This document shows, piece after piece, positions 1 to 8,984 of a stretch of 64,000 nucleotides of DNA. Origin of the DNA: Chitinophaga ginsengisoli (lineage in GTDB: Bacteria; Bacteroidota; Bacteroidia; Chitinophagales; Chitinophagaceae). The notes below the pieces were generated by a model. It was not told where the DNA came from, searched no databases, and saw only the letters and a program-made list of their open reading frames with translations. The DNA is taken from positions 124,001 through 188,000 of the forward strand of contig NZ_PYGK01000014.1 in the NCBI RefSeq assembly GCF_003014595.1, in the 5' to 3' direction. Each line of letters opens with the position of its first letter. Positions within the stretch are counted from its first letter, which is position 1. Position numbers and translations under genes: made by a program.

Positions 1-79
1 CTTCCACTCCTTTTTTGTCCTGTAGTGCTCTCAGCGTCATTCTTCCTATACGTCCAAATCCATTAATAGCTACTTTCAT
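1..79 (-). CDS. gap: Glyceraldehyde-3-phosphate dehydrogenase, N-terminal fragment
   Basis: Reading the minus strand from the ATG at 79 gives 26 residues beginning MKVAINGFGRIGRMTLRAL, the NAD-binding N-terminus typical of type I GAPDH (the GFGRIGR Rossmann motif). The gene runs off the left edge, so only the first part of the cofactor domain is seen. The enzyme oxidises glyceraldehyde 3-phosphate to 1,3-bisphosphoglycerate in cytoplasmic glycolysis. It begins 20 bases after the stop of the GlxA-type regulator on the same strand, so the two may be co-transcribed. Whether this is the main glycolytic copy or a paralogue cannot be told from the fragment. Confidence 0.88.
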   Translation of the reverse strand, partial: MKVAINGFGRIGRMTLRALQDKKGVE

Positions 80-99
80 CGTTATATAATTTTGGGTGA

Positions 100-1104
100 T
101 TAATTAAGCGTTTGTAATGCTGTTCTGAAGGAACGGCGGTAATCTGAAGGCGATACCATCATATGGCGCATAAAGGTGCGCCGCATAGATACAAGTCCTC
201 CCAGGCCGCATTTCTCTGCAATCTGTTCCATACTCAGATCACTGTCTTCCAGGTATTTCCTGGCAATTTCTATGCGCAGTTTCTCTACAAATTTTGCCGG
301 CGTCATTCCTGTTTCTTTCATGAATACACGGTTGAAATTCCGCAGGCTCATGTTACTATGTTCAGCAAGATGCTCTACGCGAAGGTCATCCTGTAAATGA
401 CGGATCATCCAGGGATGTAGCTTTCCTGCAATGGAATTCTCCATTGTGTGCACATCTAATAAAGAACTGAACTGTGACTGATAACCCGTACGTTTCAGGT
501 ACAAGACGAGCTTGCGTGCCGCCTGCAGGGCCAGGTCCCTCCCATAATCTTCCTCTAACAATGCCAGCGAAAGATCTATACCGGAAGCGACACCGCCTGA
601 AGTATACACATTGCCGTCACGCGTATAAAAAGGATTCGTATCTACTTTAATACCCGGATACCTGCGCTGAAAGTCCTGGCTGAACTGCCAGTGAGTCGTA
701 GCATGTTTACCTTCCAGTATACCTGCTTCCGCCAGTGCATAGGTGCCCACGCATACCGAACAGATGCGCCGTACCTTCGGATAGGTATCATGCAGCCACC
801 CGATAAATGCACCACTGGTTTCCAGCATGGCCATCGGAAAACCAGCAACGATCAGCGTGTCAATAGGTTTGTCTATCGCATCTACCCTCGTCTCGCAGCT
901 CAGCTCCAGGCGGCTTTTTGTCGTGATCTTTTTTGTAGTGAGTGGAGAAGCCAGCAGTACCTGATACCCTTCTCCCGGTAATGCCCCTCTTTCATTCAGA
1001 ATTTGGTCTGCCGCCGTGAATACGTCCACTGGTCCGGCGATGTCCAGCAAAAAAGTACCCGGCATAGGCACAATCACAATGAGTTTCTTTGTTTTAACTG
1101 CCAT
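100..1104 (-). CDS. GlxA family AraC-type transcriptional regulator with DJ-1/PfpI domain
   Basis: This 334-residue protein has an N-terminal DJ-1/PfpI-like domain (about residues 5-190) with the nucleophile-elbow segment CSVCVGTYALAEAG, and a C-terminal AraC DNA-binding domain (about 230-325) with two helix-turn-helix motifs, the second in the segment MEQIAEKCGLGGLVSMRRTF. That order defines the GlxA/FtrA group of regulators. The amidase-like domain is thought to sense a small ligand and is usually not catalytic. The ATG at 1104 follows a well-matched promoter and palindrome at 1123-1159, suggesting self-control. The GAPDH gene follows after 20 bases and is a possible target or passenger. 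The ligand is unknown. Confidence 0.85.
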   Translation of the reverse strand: MAVKTKKLIVIVPMPGTFLLDIAGPVDVFTAADQILNERGALPGEGYQVLLASPLTTKKITTKSRLELSCETRVDAIDKPIDTLIVAGFPMAMLETSGAFIGWLHDTYPKVRRICSVCVGTYALAEAGILEGKHATTHWQFSQDFQRRYPGIKVDTNPFYTRDGNVYTSGGVASGIDLSLALLEEDYGRDLALQAARKLVLYLKRTGYQSQFSSLLDVHTMENSIAGKLHPWMIRHLQDDLRVEHLAEHSNMSLRNFNRVFMKETGMTPAKFVEKLRIEIARKYLEDSDLSMEQIAEKCGLGGLVSMRRTFMRHMMVSPSDYRRSFRTALQTLN

Positions 1105-1122
1105 AAGATTGCTTGAACGTTA

Positions 1123-1153
1123 CAAATGTAGTGTACTCAGAAGATGGCACAAA
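1123..1153 (-). promoter_or_regulatory. Bacteroidota-type promoter of the GlxA-type regulator
   Basis: On the minus strand there is TTTG at 1153-1150, a 19-base spacer, and TACATTTG at 1130-1123. This matches the Bacteroidota consensus TTTG-N19-TAnnTTTG in both boxes and spacing. It would start transcription close to 1115, giving a very short leader before the ATG at 1104. The TTTG box is the exact centre of the palindrome at 1144-1159. Confidence 0.6.
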
Positions 1154-1180
1154 TGCCATATTTTATACAATTTATGCCAT
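1144..1180. promoter_or_regulatory. Candidate operator: palindrome plus direct repeat
   Basis: A perfect inverted repeat ATGGCA-CAAA-TGCCAT lies at 1144-1159, and a further copy of ATGCCAT lies at 1174-1180. The two ATGCCAT copies are 21 bases apart, about two helical turns, which is the spacing AraC-family proteins often bind. The site overlaps the -33 box of the regulator promoter, so binding there could repress the gene. It also lies about 110 bases upstream of the divergent sigma factor gene. Confidence 0.45.
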
Positions 1181-1289
1181 TTAATGGTGATATCCCTCCT
1201 GGTATAAAATACCGCCCGGTTTACAGGAATAGGATAAAAGAGCCTGTAAAGTTTCTTATCTTTAGCGCTTCAGCTAGTCAATTACATAC

Positions 1290-1874
1290 TTGGATATTAC
1301 GGAATTACATAATGAACGTGAACTATTGGGACAGGTCGCGGCAGGTGATGAATCTGCATTCCGTACTATTCTCCGCTTCTATCATCCCAGGGTCTTCTCC
1401 CATGCCCTGACCTTCACCAAATCCTACCCCGAGGCGGAAGAGATCACACAGGATATCTTTATGAGAATATGGCAGCAAAGGGAAAAGCTGCCTGAAATTG
1501 AAAACTTCCGGAACTTCCTGTACATCCTCGGCCGTAACCAGATCATTTCCGCCATGCGTAAACAGGTCATGAAAACGGACCCGGCTACGGAAGACCCCAT
1601 GGAAGATATACTGATTCCAGACCGGCAATACCAGTATAAGGAAACCTATGCATTGATCCTGAAGGCGGTAGATAAACTCCCTCCGCGACAAAAGGAGGTA
1701 TTCACGATGAGCAGACTGGAACATCTCAGCCATGAACAGATAGCCGAAAAACTAAATATCTCAAAAGCAGCGGTCAACTGGCATATTGTGCAGGCGCTGA
1801 ATACCCTGAGGAGCTATCTCGCCAATTACCCCGAAGTGCTTATTCTCCTGATAGCTATCGCTCCAATGTATTAA
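1290..1874 (+). CDS. RNA polymerase ECF sigma-70 factor
   Basis: The 194-residue protein has sigma region 2 (about residues 20-95, with EAEEITQDIFMRIW) and region 4 (about 125-180, LPPRQKEVFTMSRLEHLSHEQIAEKL, ending in a helix-turn-helix). This is the Bacteroidota ECF type that pairs with FecR anti-sigma factors next to SusC/SusD genes. The only usable start in frame is TTG at 1290, because a stop lies at 1275 and no ATG follows before region 2. The FecR gene begins about 115 bases downstream, and the same-strand transport genes follow. The expected role is switching on this operon when the SusC transporter signals that ligand is bound. Confidence 0.88.
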   Translation: MDITELHNERELLGQVAAGDESAFRTILRFYHPRVFSHALTFTKSYPEAEEITQDIFMRIWQQREKLPEIENFRNFLYILGRNQIISAMRKQVMKTDPATEDPMEDILIPDRQYQYKETYALILKAVDKLPPRQKEVFTMSRLEHLSHEQIAEKLNISKAAVNWHIVQALNTLRSYLANYPEVLILLIAIAPMY

Positions 1875-1991
1875 TAAAATAAAAATCTAAAATTATTTTA
1901 GGGTTGACCTATTATTCACCTTTTCCTATTGCGTCTTTATAAGGGCAAGGGGCAATTATTTATTCAGCATTACCATACAGGCCGACAGCTC

Positions 1992-3173
1992 ATGGATCAA
2001 AACGTTTTTACTTCATTACTTGACAAGTATATCGACGGCAGCATCAGCACAGCCGAAAAAGTGCAATTTGCTCATCTGATGGAGCTGCCGGAAAACCGGG
2101 AGTTGCTGGAGCATGCTTTGCAGGATGCGATGCTGACTGACAAATACCTTTTTCCCCTACCGGCATCAGAAACCAACCGTTTTATAGAACAGTTTACAAC
2201 ACAGGTCCATGAGCTGCCACCTGCACCTGTTAGGCCTATATACACATACCGGCGCTGGGCTGCCGCTGCAGCCGTTCTCTTATTACTGGGAACAGGCGCC
2301 TACTTCTGGTACAGCCGTATGCCAGCTTCCCGTCCCATAGCCTCCAATGCACAAGTAAGACCACTGCACGATGCCACGCCGGGTGTAACAGGCGCGGTAC
2401 TTACCCTGGATGATGGCAGACAGGTAGAACTGGACAGCACCGGCAACGGCGTCATCGCCAACCAGAATGGCACAAAAGTGCTGCTCAGAAAGGGGCAGCT
2501 GGATTATGAATCAGGCAGTGGTTCAACCGGCATCTCCTACAATACCATGACCACTCCCCGTGGCCGCCAGTTTAAACTGGTACTGCCGGATGGCACCAAA
2601 GTATGGCTCAATGCCGCATCTTCCCTGAAATACCCAACCGCCTTTACCGGCAATGAAAGAAAAGTGGAGATCACCGGGGAAGCATACCTGGAAGTAGCAC
2701 AACATGCAGACAAACCCTTTATCCTGACCGCAGCCAATAATGTGACCATAAAAGTATTAGGTACCAGCTTCAATGTGAATGCCTATGCCGACGAGAACGC
2801 CGTGCATACCACGCTGGTAACCGGTAGTGTGCAGGTAGCCGCTGTAAACGGCGATGCCGTTACCCTGCAACCAGGCAAAGAGGCACGCCTGCAGAAGAAA
2901 ACAGGAAAATTCAGTGTACTGGCAGCCGACGAAGAACAGGTACTGGCATGGAAAAACGGCTATTTCTATTTCGATAGGGCCGATATACAAACCATCATGC
3001 GGCAGATAGCACGCTGGTATGATGTGGAAGTAGAATACAAAGAAATACCAGATAAAAAATTCAGTGGTACCATACCGAGAAATGTCAATGCTTCACAGGT
3101 ATTTAAAATACTGGAGCTTACCGGCAACGTACATTTTACCATAGACGGCAATAAAGTAATCGTAAGATCATAA
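1992..3173 (+). CDS. FecR family anti-sigma factor
   Basis: This is a 393-residue inner-membrane anti-sigma protein. It has a cytoplasmic N-terminal segment of about 85 residues, one membrane helix (AAAAAVLLLLGTGAYFWY, about residues 90-107), and a periplasmic FecR domain with the signature segments YNTMTTPRGRQFKLVLPDGTKVW and LGTSFNVNAY. A C-terminal STN-like end (DIQTIMRQIARWYDVEVEY) follows. I chose the ATG at 1992 rather than an upstream TTG at 1929 because it opens with the usual MDQNVFTSLLDKYI type of start. It should hold the ECF sigma at 1290-1874 until the STN domain of the downstream SusC contacts it. Confidence 0.88.
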   Translation: MDQNVFTSLLDKYIDGSISTAEKVQFAHLMELPENRELLEHALQDAMLTDKYLFPLPASETNRFIEQFTTQVHELPPAPVRPIYTYRRWAAAAAVLLLLGTGAYFWYSRMPASRPIASNAQVRPLHDATPGVTGAVLTLDDGRQVELDSTGNGVIANQNGTKVLLRKGQLDYESGSGSTGISYNTMTTPRGRQFKLVLPDGTKVWLNAASSLKYPTAFTGNERKVEITGEAYLEVAQHADKPFILTAANNVTIKVLGTSFNVNAYADENAVHTTLVTGSVQVAAVNGDAVTLQPGKEARLQKKTGKFSVLAADEEQVLAWKNGYFYFDRADIQTIMRQIARWYDVEVEYKEIPDKKFSGTIPRNVNASQVFKILELTGNVHFTIDGNKVIVRS

Positions 3174-3369
3174 ACCAACCATACCACCAAATCAGCCACC
3201 ACAACAATTGTATTTGTTCACATTTTAAACAGCATTTTATAGAAAACTACAAAACACAATTCTGAAAATGTCTTCCCATTAAAAAAGTAAACCGGCGATG
3301 CGCTAACATCCCGGTTCATGGGTGACGAATGTAACGTTGGATCACAATTTCTTCAACCAAAACAAATTT

Positions 3370-6300
3370 ATGTATTTCACTGCTTTGTGCAAAAACAAAG
3401 AGCGTGGCTTTGCTTTGCCAACCAAAATCTGGATGATCATGAAGTTGTCCTTTGTACTTATGCTGGCTTGTACGCTGCACGTCTGTGCAGCAGTAAATGC
3501 GCAGACTGTAACATTACACGGAAAAAACATCAGCCTGGAAAAAGCTTTTTCCGACATCCGTAAACAGACAGGGATTAACTTCTTCTATACAGCGGAAGAC
3601 CTGGACCGTGCCGGAAAAGTAGATGCTGATATCAATAACCTCCAGCTCAAAGAGGCCCTTTCCGTTCTTTTAAGGGATAAGGCGCTTTCCTTTTCTATTG
3701 TGGATGGTGTTGTCATTATTAAGAAAAAAGAGGCTGTAAAAGCCCCGGAAACGGCTTTACCGCCGGGAGACATCACTGGTAAGGTGACCAATGAAAAAGG
3801 GGAACCCATTCCGGGGGCTACTGTCATGGTGCTGGGCACTAAAAACGGTACGCTGACCAACTCCTCCGGCGTATTTACCCTCCGCACCGGCAGCCAGGAT
3901 GTGACCCTGATGGTCACGGCCATTGGTTTCAAACGCCAGTCCGTGAAGGTGAAGAATGATAATTCCTTGCAGATCGTCCTGGAACAGGAAGCTACCAAAC
4001 TGGATGACGTCGTGATCTCCACAGGTTTATTCAACCGCCGTAAAGAGAGCTTTACCGGTGCTGTGGCTACCTTTTCCGCTGAACAGCTGAAAACTGTCTC
4101 CAATCAGAATGTACTGAAATCACTCGCTATACTCGATCCCTCCTTCCAGATCGTGGAAAATCTGAATGCCGGCTCCAATCCCAACCAACTGCCGGATATA
4201 CAGATGAGAGGCCAGACTGGCTTCCCCGACCTGAAGGGCGACTACACTACCAATCCTAACCTGCCTCTCTTCATCCTGGACGGTTTTCAGACCACCCTGG
4301 AGAAAGTGAATGACCTGAACATGAACCTGGTGCAGAGCATTACCCTCCTGAAGGACGCTTCTGCAAAAGCTATCTATGGTTCCAAAGCAGGTAACGGCGT
4401 GGTGGTCATAGAAACCAAACCGCCTACCGCCGGTAAACTGAGGGTATCTTACAATGGTAGCATGGACATCACGGCTCCTGACCTCAGCAGTTATAAACTG
4501 ACCAATTCCATGCAGAAGGTAGAAGCGGAAGTGCTGTCTGGCAAATACAGCTCTACCAATCCTGCTACCCAGGCTGACCTGTTGCGCGACTACAGCAACA
4601 ACCTACATGCTGCACTGGAGGGGGTAAATACCTACTGGCTGTCACAGCCACTTCGGAACGGCATCGGCCAGCGCCATGCAGTTACCCTGGATGGCGGCGA
4701 TGATGCGCTCCGGTATTCAGTAAGCCTTAACTACAACAATGTAGCGGGTGTAATGAAAGGTTCCGACAGGAATACTATTTCCGGTATTATCAACCTCATC
4801 TACCGGAAGAAAAATTTCCAGTTCAGGAACAATCTGACCATCGACCGTAACCGCTCTGACAATTCTCCCTATGGCAGCTTTACCAGAGTAGCGATGCTGA
4901 ACCCTTACTGGAGAATAACAGACGATAACGGCAACTATATCAAAACATACAATAATGGCGCGGCAGGTAATCCCCTGTACGACGCTACCCTGAATTCAAA
5001 GGATTTCACTACCTATACCAACATCATCGAGAATTTCTACACCGACTGGGATGTGGCTCGTAACCTGCGACTCACCGCCCGTGTAGGGATACAGGCACAG
5101 AAGAATGACCTGGAGCAGTTCACTCCGGCCAACCATTCTTCCTATACCAATGTACTACCCGGTACCGATGCTTATCTCGACCGTGGGGAATATAGCATCC
5201 GTAACGGAAAAACGAATAGCCTGAATGCCGACCTGTTGGCCAACTACTCCTTCCGCCTGAACAAACATCATTTCTTCCTGAACGGTGCTTATTCCGTTAC
5301 ACAGGACGTTGCCACCGCCAATGGCATGACAATGGTAGGTTTTCCAAACGACAAGATAGACGATATCTCTTTCGGCTACCGTTATAAGCCCGGTACGAAA
5401 GCATTGGGAACTGAAAATACCAGTCGCTCGATAGCACTTACTTCCGCATTGAACTATTCCTACGACGACCGCCTGCTGCTGGACCTCTCCTATCGCGGGA
5501 ACGCCAGCTCACAGTTCGGCGCTGACAGTCGCTGGGGTCTCTTCTGGTCGGCCGGTGCCGGCTGGAACCTGCACAGGGAAAGATTCATGCAGTCGTTCCG
5601 TTTTATCAACGTGCTGAAACTACGCGGTAGTGTTGGTACAACCGGTACGCAGAATTTCAACTCCTACCAGTCGCTCGCCACCTACAATTACATCACCGAT
5701 AGGACTTACAATGGAGATATGGGCCTTGACCTGGCTGCACTCCCCAATCCCCACCTGCAATGGCAGCAGGTACAGGATAACAACATCGGTGCAGACATCA
5801 CCCTGTTCAACAGGCTTAGCCTGCGCTTCGATTACTATATCCGGGATACAAAGAACCTGTTGAGTGACATGATCGTTGCTCCTTCTGCCGGTTTCGATAC
5901 CTATAAAGAGAACATCGGCGAATCCCGCAACAAAGGCTATCAGCTGGGCGCCAGCTTCCGGGTATATACCCACAGCGAAACACGTACTTCTGTAAATGTC
6001 TTCGCTAACCTGGCACAGAATACCAACCGTATACGCAAGGTATCCAACTCACTCGTACAGTTGAATAAAGAGGCAGACGACGAGAAAGGAAACACAACCA
6101 CCGGCAACAACGACAGCCGTAAACCTGCTACCCGCTTCGAACCGGGTCAGTCTATGACCGCCATCTGGGTAGTGCCCTCACTGGGTATTGATCCTGCCAA
6201 TGGCAAGGAGATCTTCATGAAGAAAGACGGTTCACTGACGTATGTATGGTCTGCCGCAGATTATATAGTGGGCGGTGACAGCAATCCGGAATACCAGGGT

Positions 6301-6738
6301 TCCTTTGGCGCGAATGTGCAGCATAAGGGCTTGTCAGCCAACTTCGCATTCACCTTCAGGGCCGGCGGACAACAATACAATACCACACTGGTAAACAGAG
6401 TGGAAAATGCCGACTTCAATTACAATGTAGACATACGCGCACTGGAACAACGCTGGAAACAGCCGGGCGACAGAACGCTGTTCAAAGATATTGCCGACAA
6501 AACAGATACAAGGCCCAGCTCCCGTTTTGTGCAGAATCTGCATGAACTGCTGTTCTCTTCCATAAGCCTGGGATATGATTTCAGCCATGCCAACTGGCTC
6601 AGGGCTGCCAACATCAACCGTGTATACCTGGCTTTGAATATGAACGACCTGGCCCGTATCAGTTCCGTAAAAACAGAAAGAGGGCTGGACTATCCTTTCG
6701 CAAGGACCATCTCTACTTCTTTACAGATCACCTTTTAA
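3370..6738 (+). CDS. SusC/RagA-type TonB-dependent outer membrane transporter with STN domain
   Basis: The protein is about 1122 residues from the ATG at 3370; longer readings from 3322 add only an unlikely leader. After the signal peptide comes an STN signalling domain (segment VTLHGKNISLEKAFSDIRKQ onward), then a carboxypeptidase-regulatory-like domain (ITGKVTNEKGEPIPGATVMV), a plug domain (LPDIQMRGQTGFPDLKG, LKDASAKAIYGSKAGNGVVV) and a beta-barrel ending in the typical aromatic C-terminus (TISTSLQITF). It takes up large ligands through the outer membrane using TonB energy. The STN domain fits signalling to the FecR just upstream. The SusD partner starts 10 bases after the stop. Confidence 0.93.
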   Translation: MYFTALCKNKERGFALPTKIWMIMKLSFVLMLACTLHVCAAVNAQTVTLHGKNISLEKAFSDIRKQTGINFFYTAEDLDRAGKVDADINNLQLKEALSVLLRDKALSFSIVDGVVIIKKKEAVKAPETALPPGDITGKVTNEKGEPIPGATVMVLGTKNGTLTNSSGVFTLRTGSQDVTLMVTAIGFKRQSVKVKNDNSLQIVLEQEATKLDDVVISTGLFNRRKESFTGAVATFSAEQLKTVSNQNVLKSLAILDPSFQIVENLNAGSNPNQLPDIQMRGQTGFPDLKGDYTTNPNLPLFILDGFQTTLEKVNDLNMNLVQSITLLKDASAKAIYGSKAGNGVVVIETKPPTAGKLRVSYNGSMDITAPDLSSYKLTNSMQKVEAEVLSGKYSSTNPATQADLLRDYSNNLHAALEGVNTYWLSQPLRNGIGQRHAVTLDGGDDALRYSVSLNYNNVAGVMKGSDRNTISGIINLIYRKKNFQFRNNLTIDRNRSDNSPYGSFTRVAMLNPYWRITDDNGNYIKTYNNGAAGNPLYDATLNSKDFTTYTNIIENFYTDWDVARNLRLTARVGIQAQKNDLEQFTPANHSSYTNVLPGTDAYLDRGEYSIRNGKTNSLNADLLANYSFRLNKHHFFLNGAYSVTQDVATANGMTMVGFPNDKIDDISFGYRYKPGTKALGTENTSRSIALTSALNYSYDDRLLLDLSYRGNASSQFGADSRWGLFWSAGAGWNLHRERFMQSFRFINVLKLRGSVGTTGTQNFNSYQSLATYNYITDRTYNGDMGLDLAALPNPHLQWQQVQDNNIGADITLFNRLSLRFDYYIRDTKNLLSDMIVAPSAGFDTYKENIGESRNKGYQLGASFRVYTHSETRTSVNVFANLAQNTNRIRKVSNSLVQLNKEADDEKGNTTTGNNDSRKPATRFEPGQSMTAIWVVPSLGIDPANGKEIFMKKDGSLTYVWSAADYIVGGDSNPEYQGSFGANVQHKGLSANFAFTFRAGGQQYNTTLVNRVENADFNYNVDIRALEQRWKQPGDRTLFKDIADKTDTRPSSRFVQNLHELLFSSISLGYDFSHANWLRAANINRVYLALNMNDLARISSVKTERGLDYPFARTISTSLQITF

Positions 6739-6748
6739 CAGTGCAAAT

Positions 6749-8173
6749 ATGAGATTCAGAAATATATTACTGCTGTTCATTCCGGTTTTGCTGCTTACAG
6801 CCTGCAATAAGTTCCTGGATGTAAAGCCTAAAACACAGATCGATACAGACGATGCGTTCAGGGATGAACAAGGCTTCATGGATGCACTGACGGGCGTATA
6901 CCTGAAGATGAATGTGAATGCTGTATACGGGCAGGAACTGAGCTTCGGGCTCACAGAAGTATTGTCCATGCAGCACAGCCGTTTCACCAGCACCTTTCAT
7001 GAATACTATTACGCCGCGCAGTACAACTATACCAATGCGGCAGTAAGAAGCAAGATAGACGGTATCTGGAAAGGATTGTACAATGCCATCGCCAACGACA
7101 ACAGCCTGATAAGCCATCTGAATACCACCGATCAGAAGATATTCAGGGATGTGAACTACCCCATTATCAGAGGAGAAGCCTATGGTCTGCGGGCATTTAT
7201 GCATTTCGATCTGCTGCGCCTGTTCGCGCCCGCTCCTGCTTCCACAGGTGGTCTTACTGCGAAAGCCATTCCCTATATGGACCAGCTGACGGTAAACGCT
7301 TTACCCAGGCTGACCGTACAGGAGATCCTCAATCGTATACTGGCCGATTGTGCTGTTGCCGAAGCGGCTTTAAAAACAATAGATCCGATCGTACCAGGTA
7401 GCACTACGCCTACCACTACCAGCGGATATCTGCGCGACCGCTCCTATAAATTCAACTACTATGCAGTAAAAGCACTCGAAGCAAGGGTATATCTTTATAT
7501 GGGTGATAAAGCCAAAGCACTCGCAGCTGCTGAAGAAGTGATCAATGCCAACGCCTTTACCTGGGTGAATATTCCTGAAGTTTCTTCCGGTAATAAAGTA
7601 TTTACTTCGGAACTGATCTTTACCTTGTATAAGTCAGATATGGATGCATTCACGCAGTCCTATTTCACACCCACTTCTACCAATGTGCTGACAAAATCAA
7701 GTAGTGATGAGTTCCTGACCATCTATGAAACAGATGCCGATATCAGGTACACCGCACTTACCGATCTGGAAAATACTTCTACCAATATAAGGGTATCTAA
7801 CAAGCTGGCACAGCCTACAGGAGTGTCCACTGCCTTCCTCAGAAGAATGCCGCTCATGCGCATTTCCGAGATGTATTATATCGCAGCGGAAGCACTGAAA
7901 GAAAGCGATCCGGAGAAAGCAGTGACTTATCTCAATACGGTGAGAAGAGCAAGGAACGTAACGGCAGATCTGCCGTTTACACTTACCACAGAACAGATAC
8001 AGGAGGAAATATTCAAAGAGTACAGAAAGGATCTCTATTGTGAAGGACAGTTATTCTTCTATTACAAAAGACTGAACCTGCCCACCATCGTTTATTCCAA
8101 TGTAACGGCCGACAATAAGGTATATGTATTGCCGCTGCCTGACAACGAAGTGGAATATGGAAACGGCAATTAA
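6749..8173 (+). CDS. SusD/RagB family nutrient-binding lipoprotein
   Basis: The protein has 474 residues. A lipoprotein signal peptide ends in LLTAC (Cys19) and is followed by NKFLDVKPKTQIDTDDAF, the standard opening of SusD/RagB proteins. The TPR-like helical core and the C-terminal RagB/SusD segment (MRISEMYYIAAEALKES, EEIFKEYRKDLYCEGQLFFYYKRL) are present. It caps the SusC barrel on the cell surface and captures ligand. It begins 10 bases after the susC stop, so the pair is translated from one message. The ligand cannot be deduced, since no glycan-degrading enzyme is encoded in this operon. Confidence 0.92.
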   Translation: MRFRNILLLFIPVLLLTACNKFLDVKPKTQIDTDDAFRDEQGFMDALTGVYLKMNVNAVYGQELSFGLTEVLSMQHSRFTSTFHEYYYAAQYNYTNAAVRSKIDGIWKGLYNAIANDNSLISHLNTTDQKIFRDVNYPIIRGEAYGLRAFMHFDLLRLFAPAPASTGGLTAKAIPYMDQLTVNALPRLTVQEILNRILADCAVAEAALKTIDPIVPGSTTPTTTSGYLRDRSYKFNYYAVKALEARVYLYMGDKAKALAAAEEVINANAFTWVNIPEVSSGNKVFTSELIFTLYKSDMDAFTQSYFTPTSTNVLTKSSSDEFLTIYETDADIRYTALTDLENTSTNIRVSNKLAQPTGVSTAFLRRMPLMRISEMYYIAAEALKESDPEKAVTYLNTVRRARNVTADLPFTLTTEQIQEEIFKEYRKDLYCEGQLFFYYKRLNLPTIVYSNVTADNKVYVLPLPDNEVEYGNGN

Positions 8174-8195
8174 TTCAGTAACAAAAAAGATCATC

Positions 8196-8951
8196 ATGAA
8201 AACAGTTAATAATATAACAGGTTTGTTGGCACTGCTGCTCTTTTTCCTGACAGCATGTGAAAAGGATATTTCTTCCTACAATAATGATCCAAGGGTGTAT
8301 TTCTTTGAAAGGAATACAGACCTGACGCAAAGCCGCGTTACTTTCAAATCTTTCTCCTTCCTGAAACTACCGACAGCAGTCACGAAAGATACCTTCCTGA
8401 TCAGGGTGAAGATTATGGGAGATGCAGCACCCTATGACCGTATTGTACGCGGACAAGCGATTCCTGACAGTACCACGGCGCAGGCAGGCAAACACTATGA
8501 TTTCATAGATGGGGTAATACCGGCTGATTCTATCACTGGCTACCTACCAGTCGTATTATATCGCACAGCAGATATTACTGATTCATCTGTTACATTGAAC
8601 CTGGCGATTGCTCCCACCAAAGATTTCAAGCCAGGTGTTACTGAAGACGATGTCTTCACCCTTTCCTGGAGCGACAACGTAGTAAAACCTGCCAACTGGG
8701 ATGGGTTCATCAGTCTCTCTGCTTATTTCGGTACTTACAGCACCGTTAAATACCGCTTTATCATCGCGACCACCGGCATCGAACAATTCCCTTTACAGCA
8801 AAGCGGAAGGGTGCCTCCAAAAGATGGTGAGTATACTGCGGCTGCCATGAGTGACATTAAAGCTATGCTGAAAGATGCGCTGAAGGCATATAATGACAGC
8901 CATGATCCCGATCTCACAGACGAATTCGGGCAACTGGTAACCTTCCCCTGA
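8196..8951 (+). CDS. DUF4843 domain lipoprotein
   Basis: This is a 251-residue lipoprotein with lipobox FLTAC (Cys21). The mature part resembles the DUF4843 family of accessory surface proteins found directly after SusD genes in Bacteroidota (segments NDPRVYFFERNTD, DTFLIRVKIMGDAAPYDR, GKHYDFIDGVIPADS, YSTVKYRFI). I chose the ATG at 8196 because the signal peptide starts there. Its function is unknown. Its place in the operon suggests an extra ligand-binding or scaffold part of the surface complex with the SusC/SusD pair. The call rests on overall resemblance and gene order, not on catalytic residues. Confidence 0.72.
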   Translation: MKTVNNITGLLALLLFFLTACEKDISSYNNDPRVYFFERNTDLTQSRVTFKSFSFLKLPTAVTKDTFLIRVKIMGDAAPYDRIVRGQAIPDSTTAQAGKHYDFIDGVIPADSITGYLPVVLYRTADITDSSVTLNLAIAPTKDFKPGVTEDDVFTLSWSDNVVKPANWDGFISLSAYFGTYSTVKYRFIIATTGIEQFPLQQSGRVPPKDGEYTAAAMSDIKAMLKDALKAYNDSHDPDLTDEFGQLVTFP

Positions 8952-8984
8952 TGAGGGCTATTATTAACAAACAATGATGCTGAC

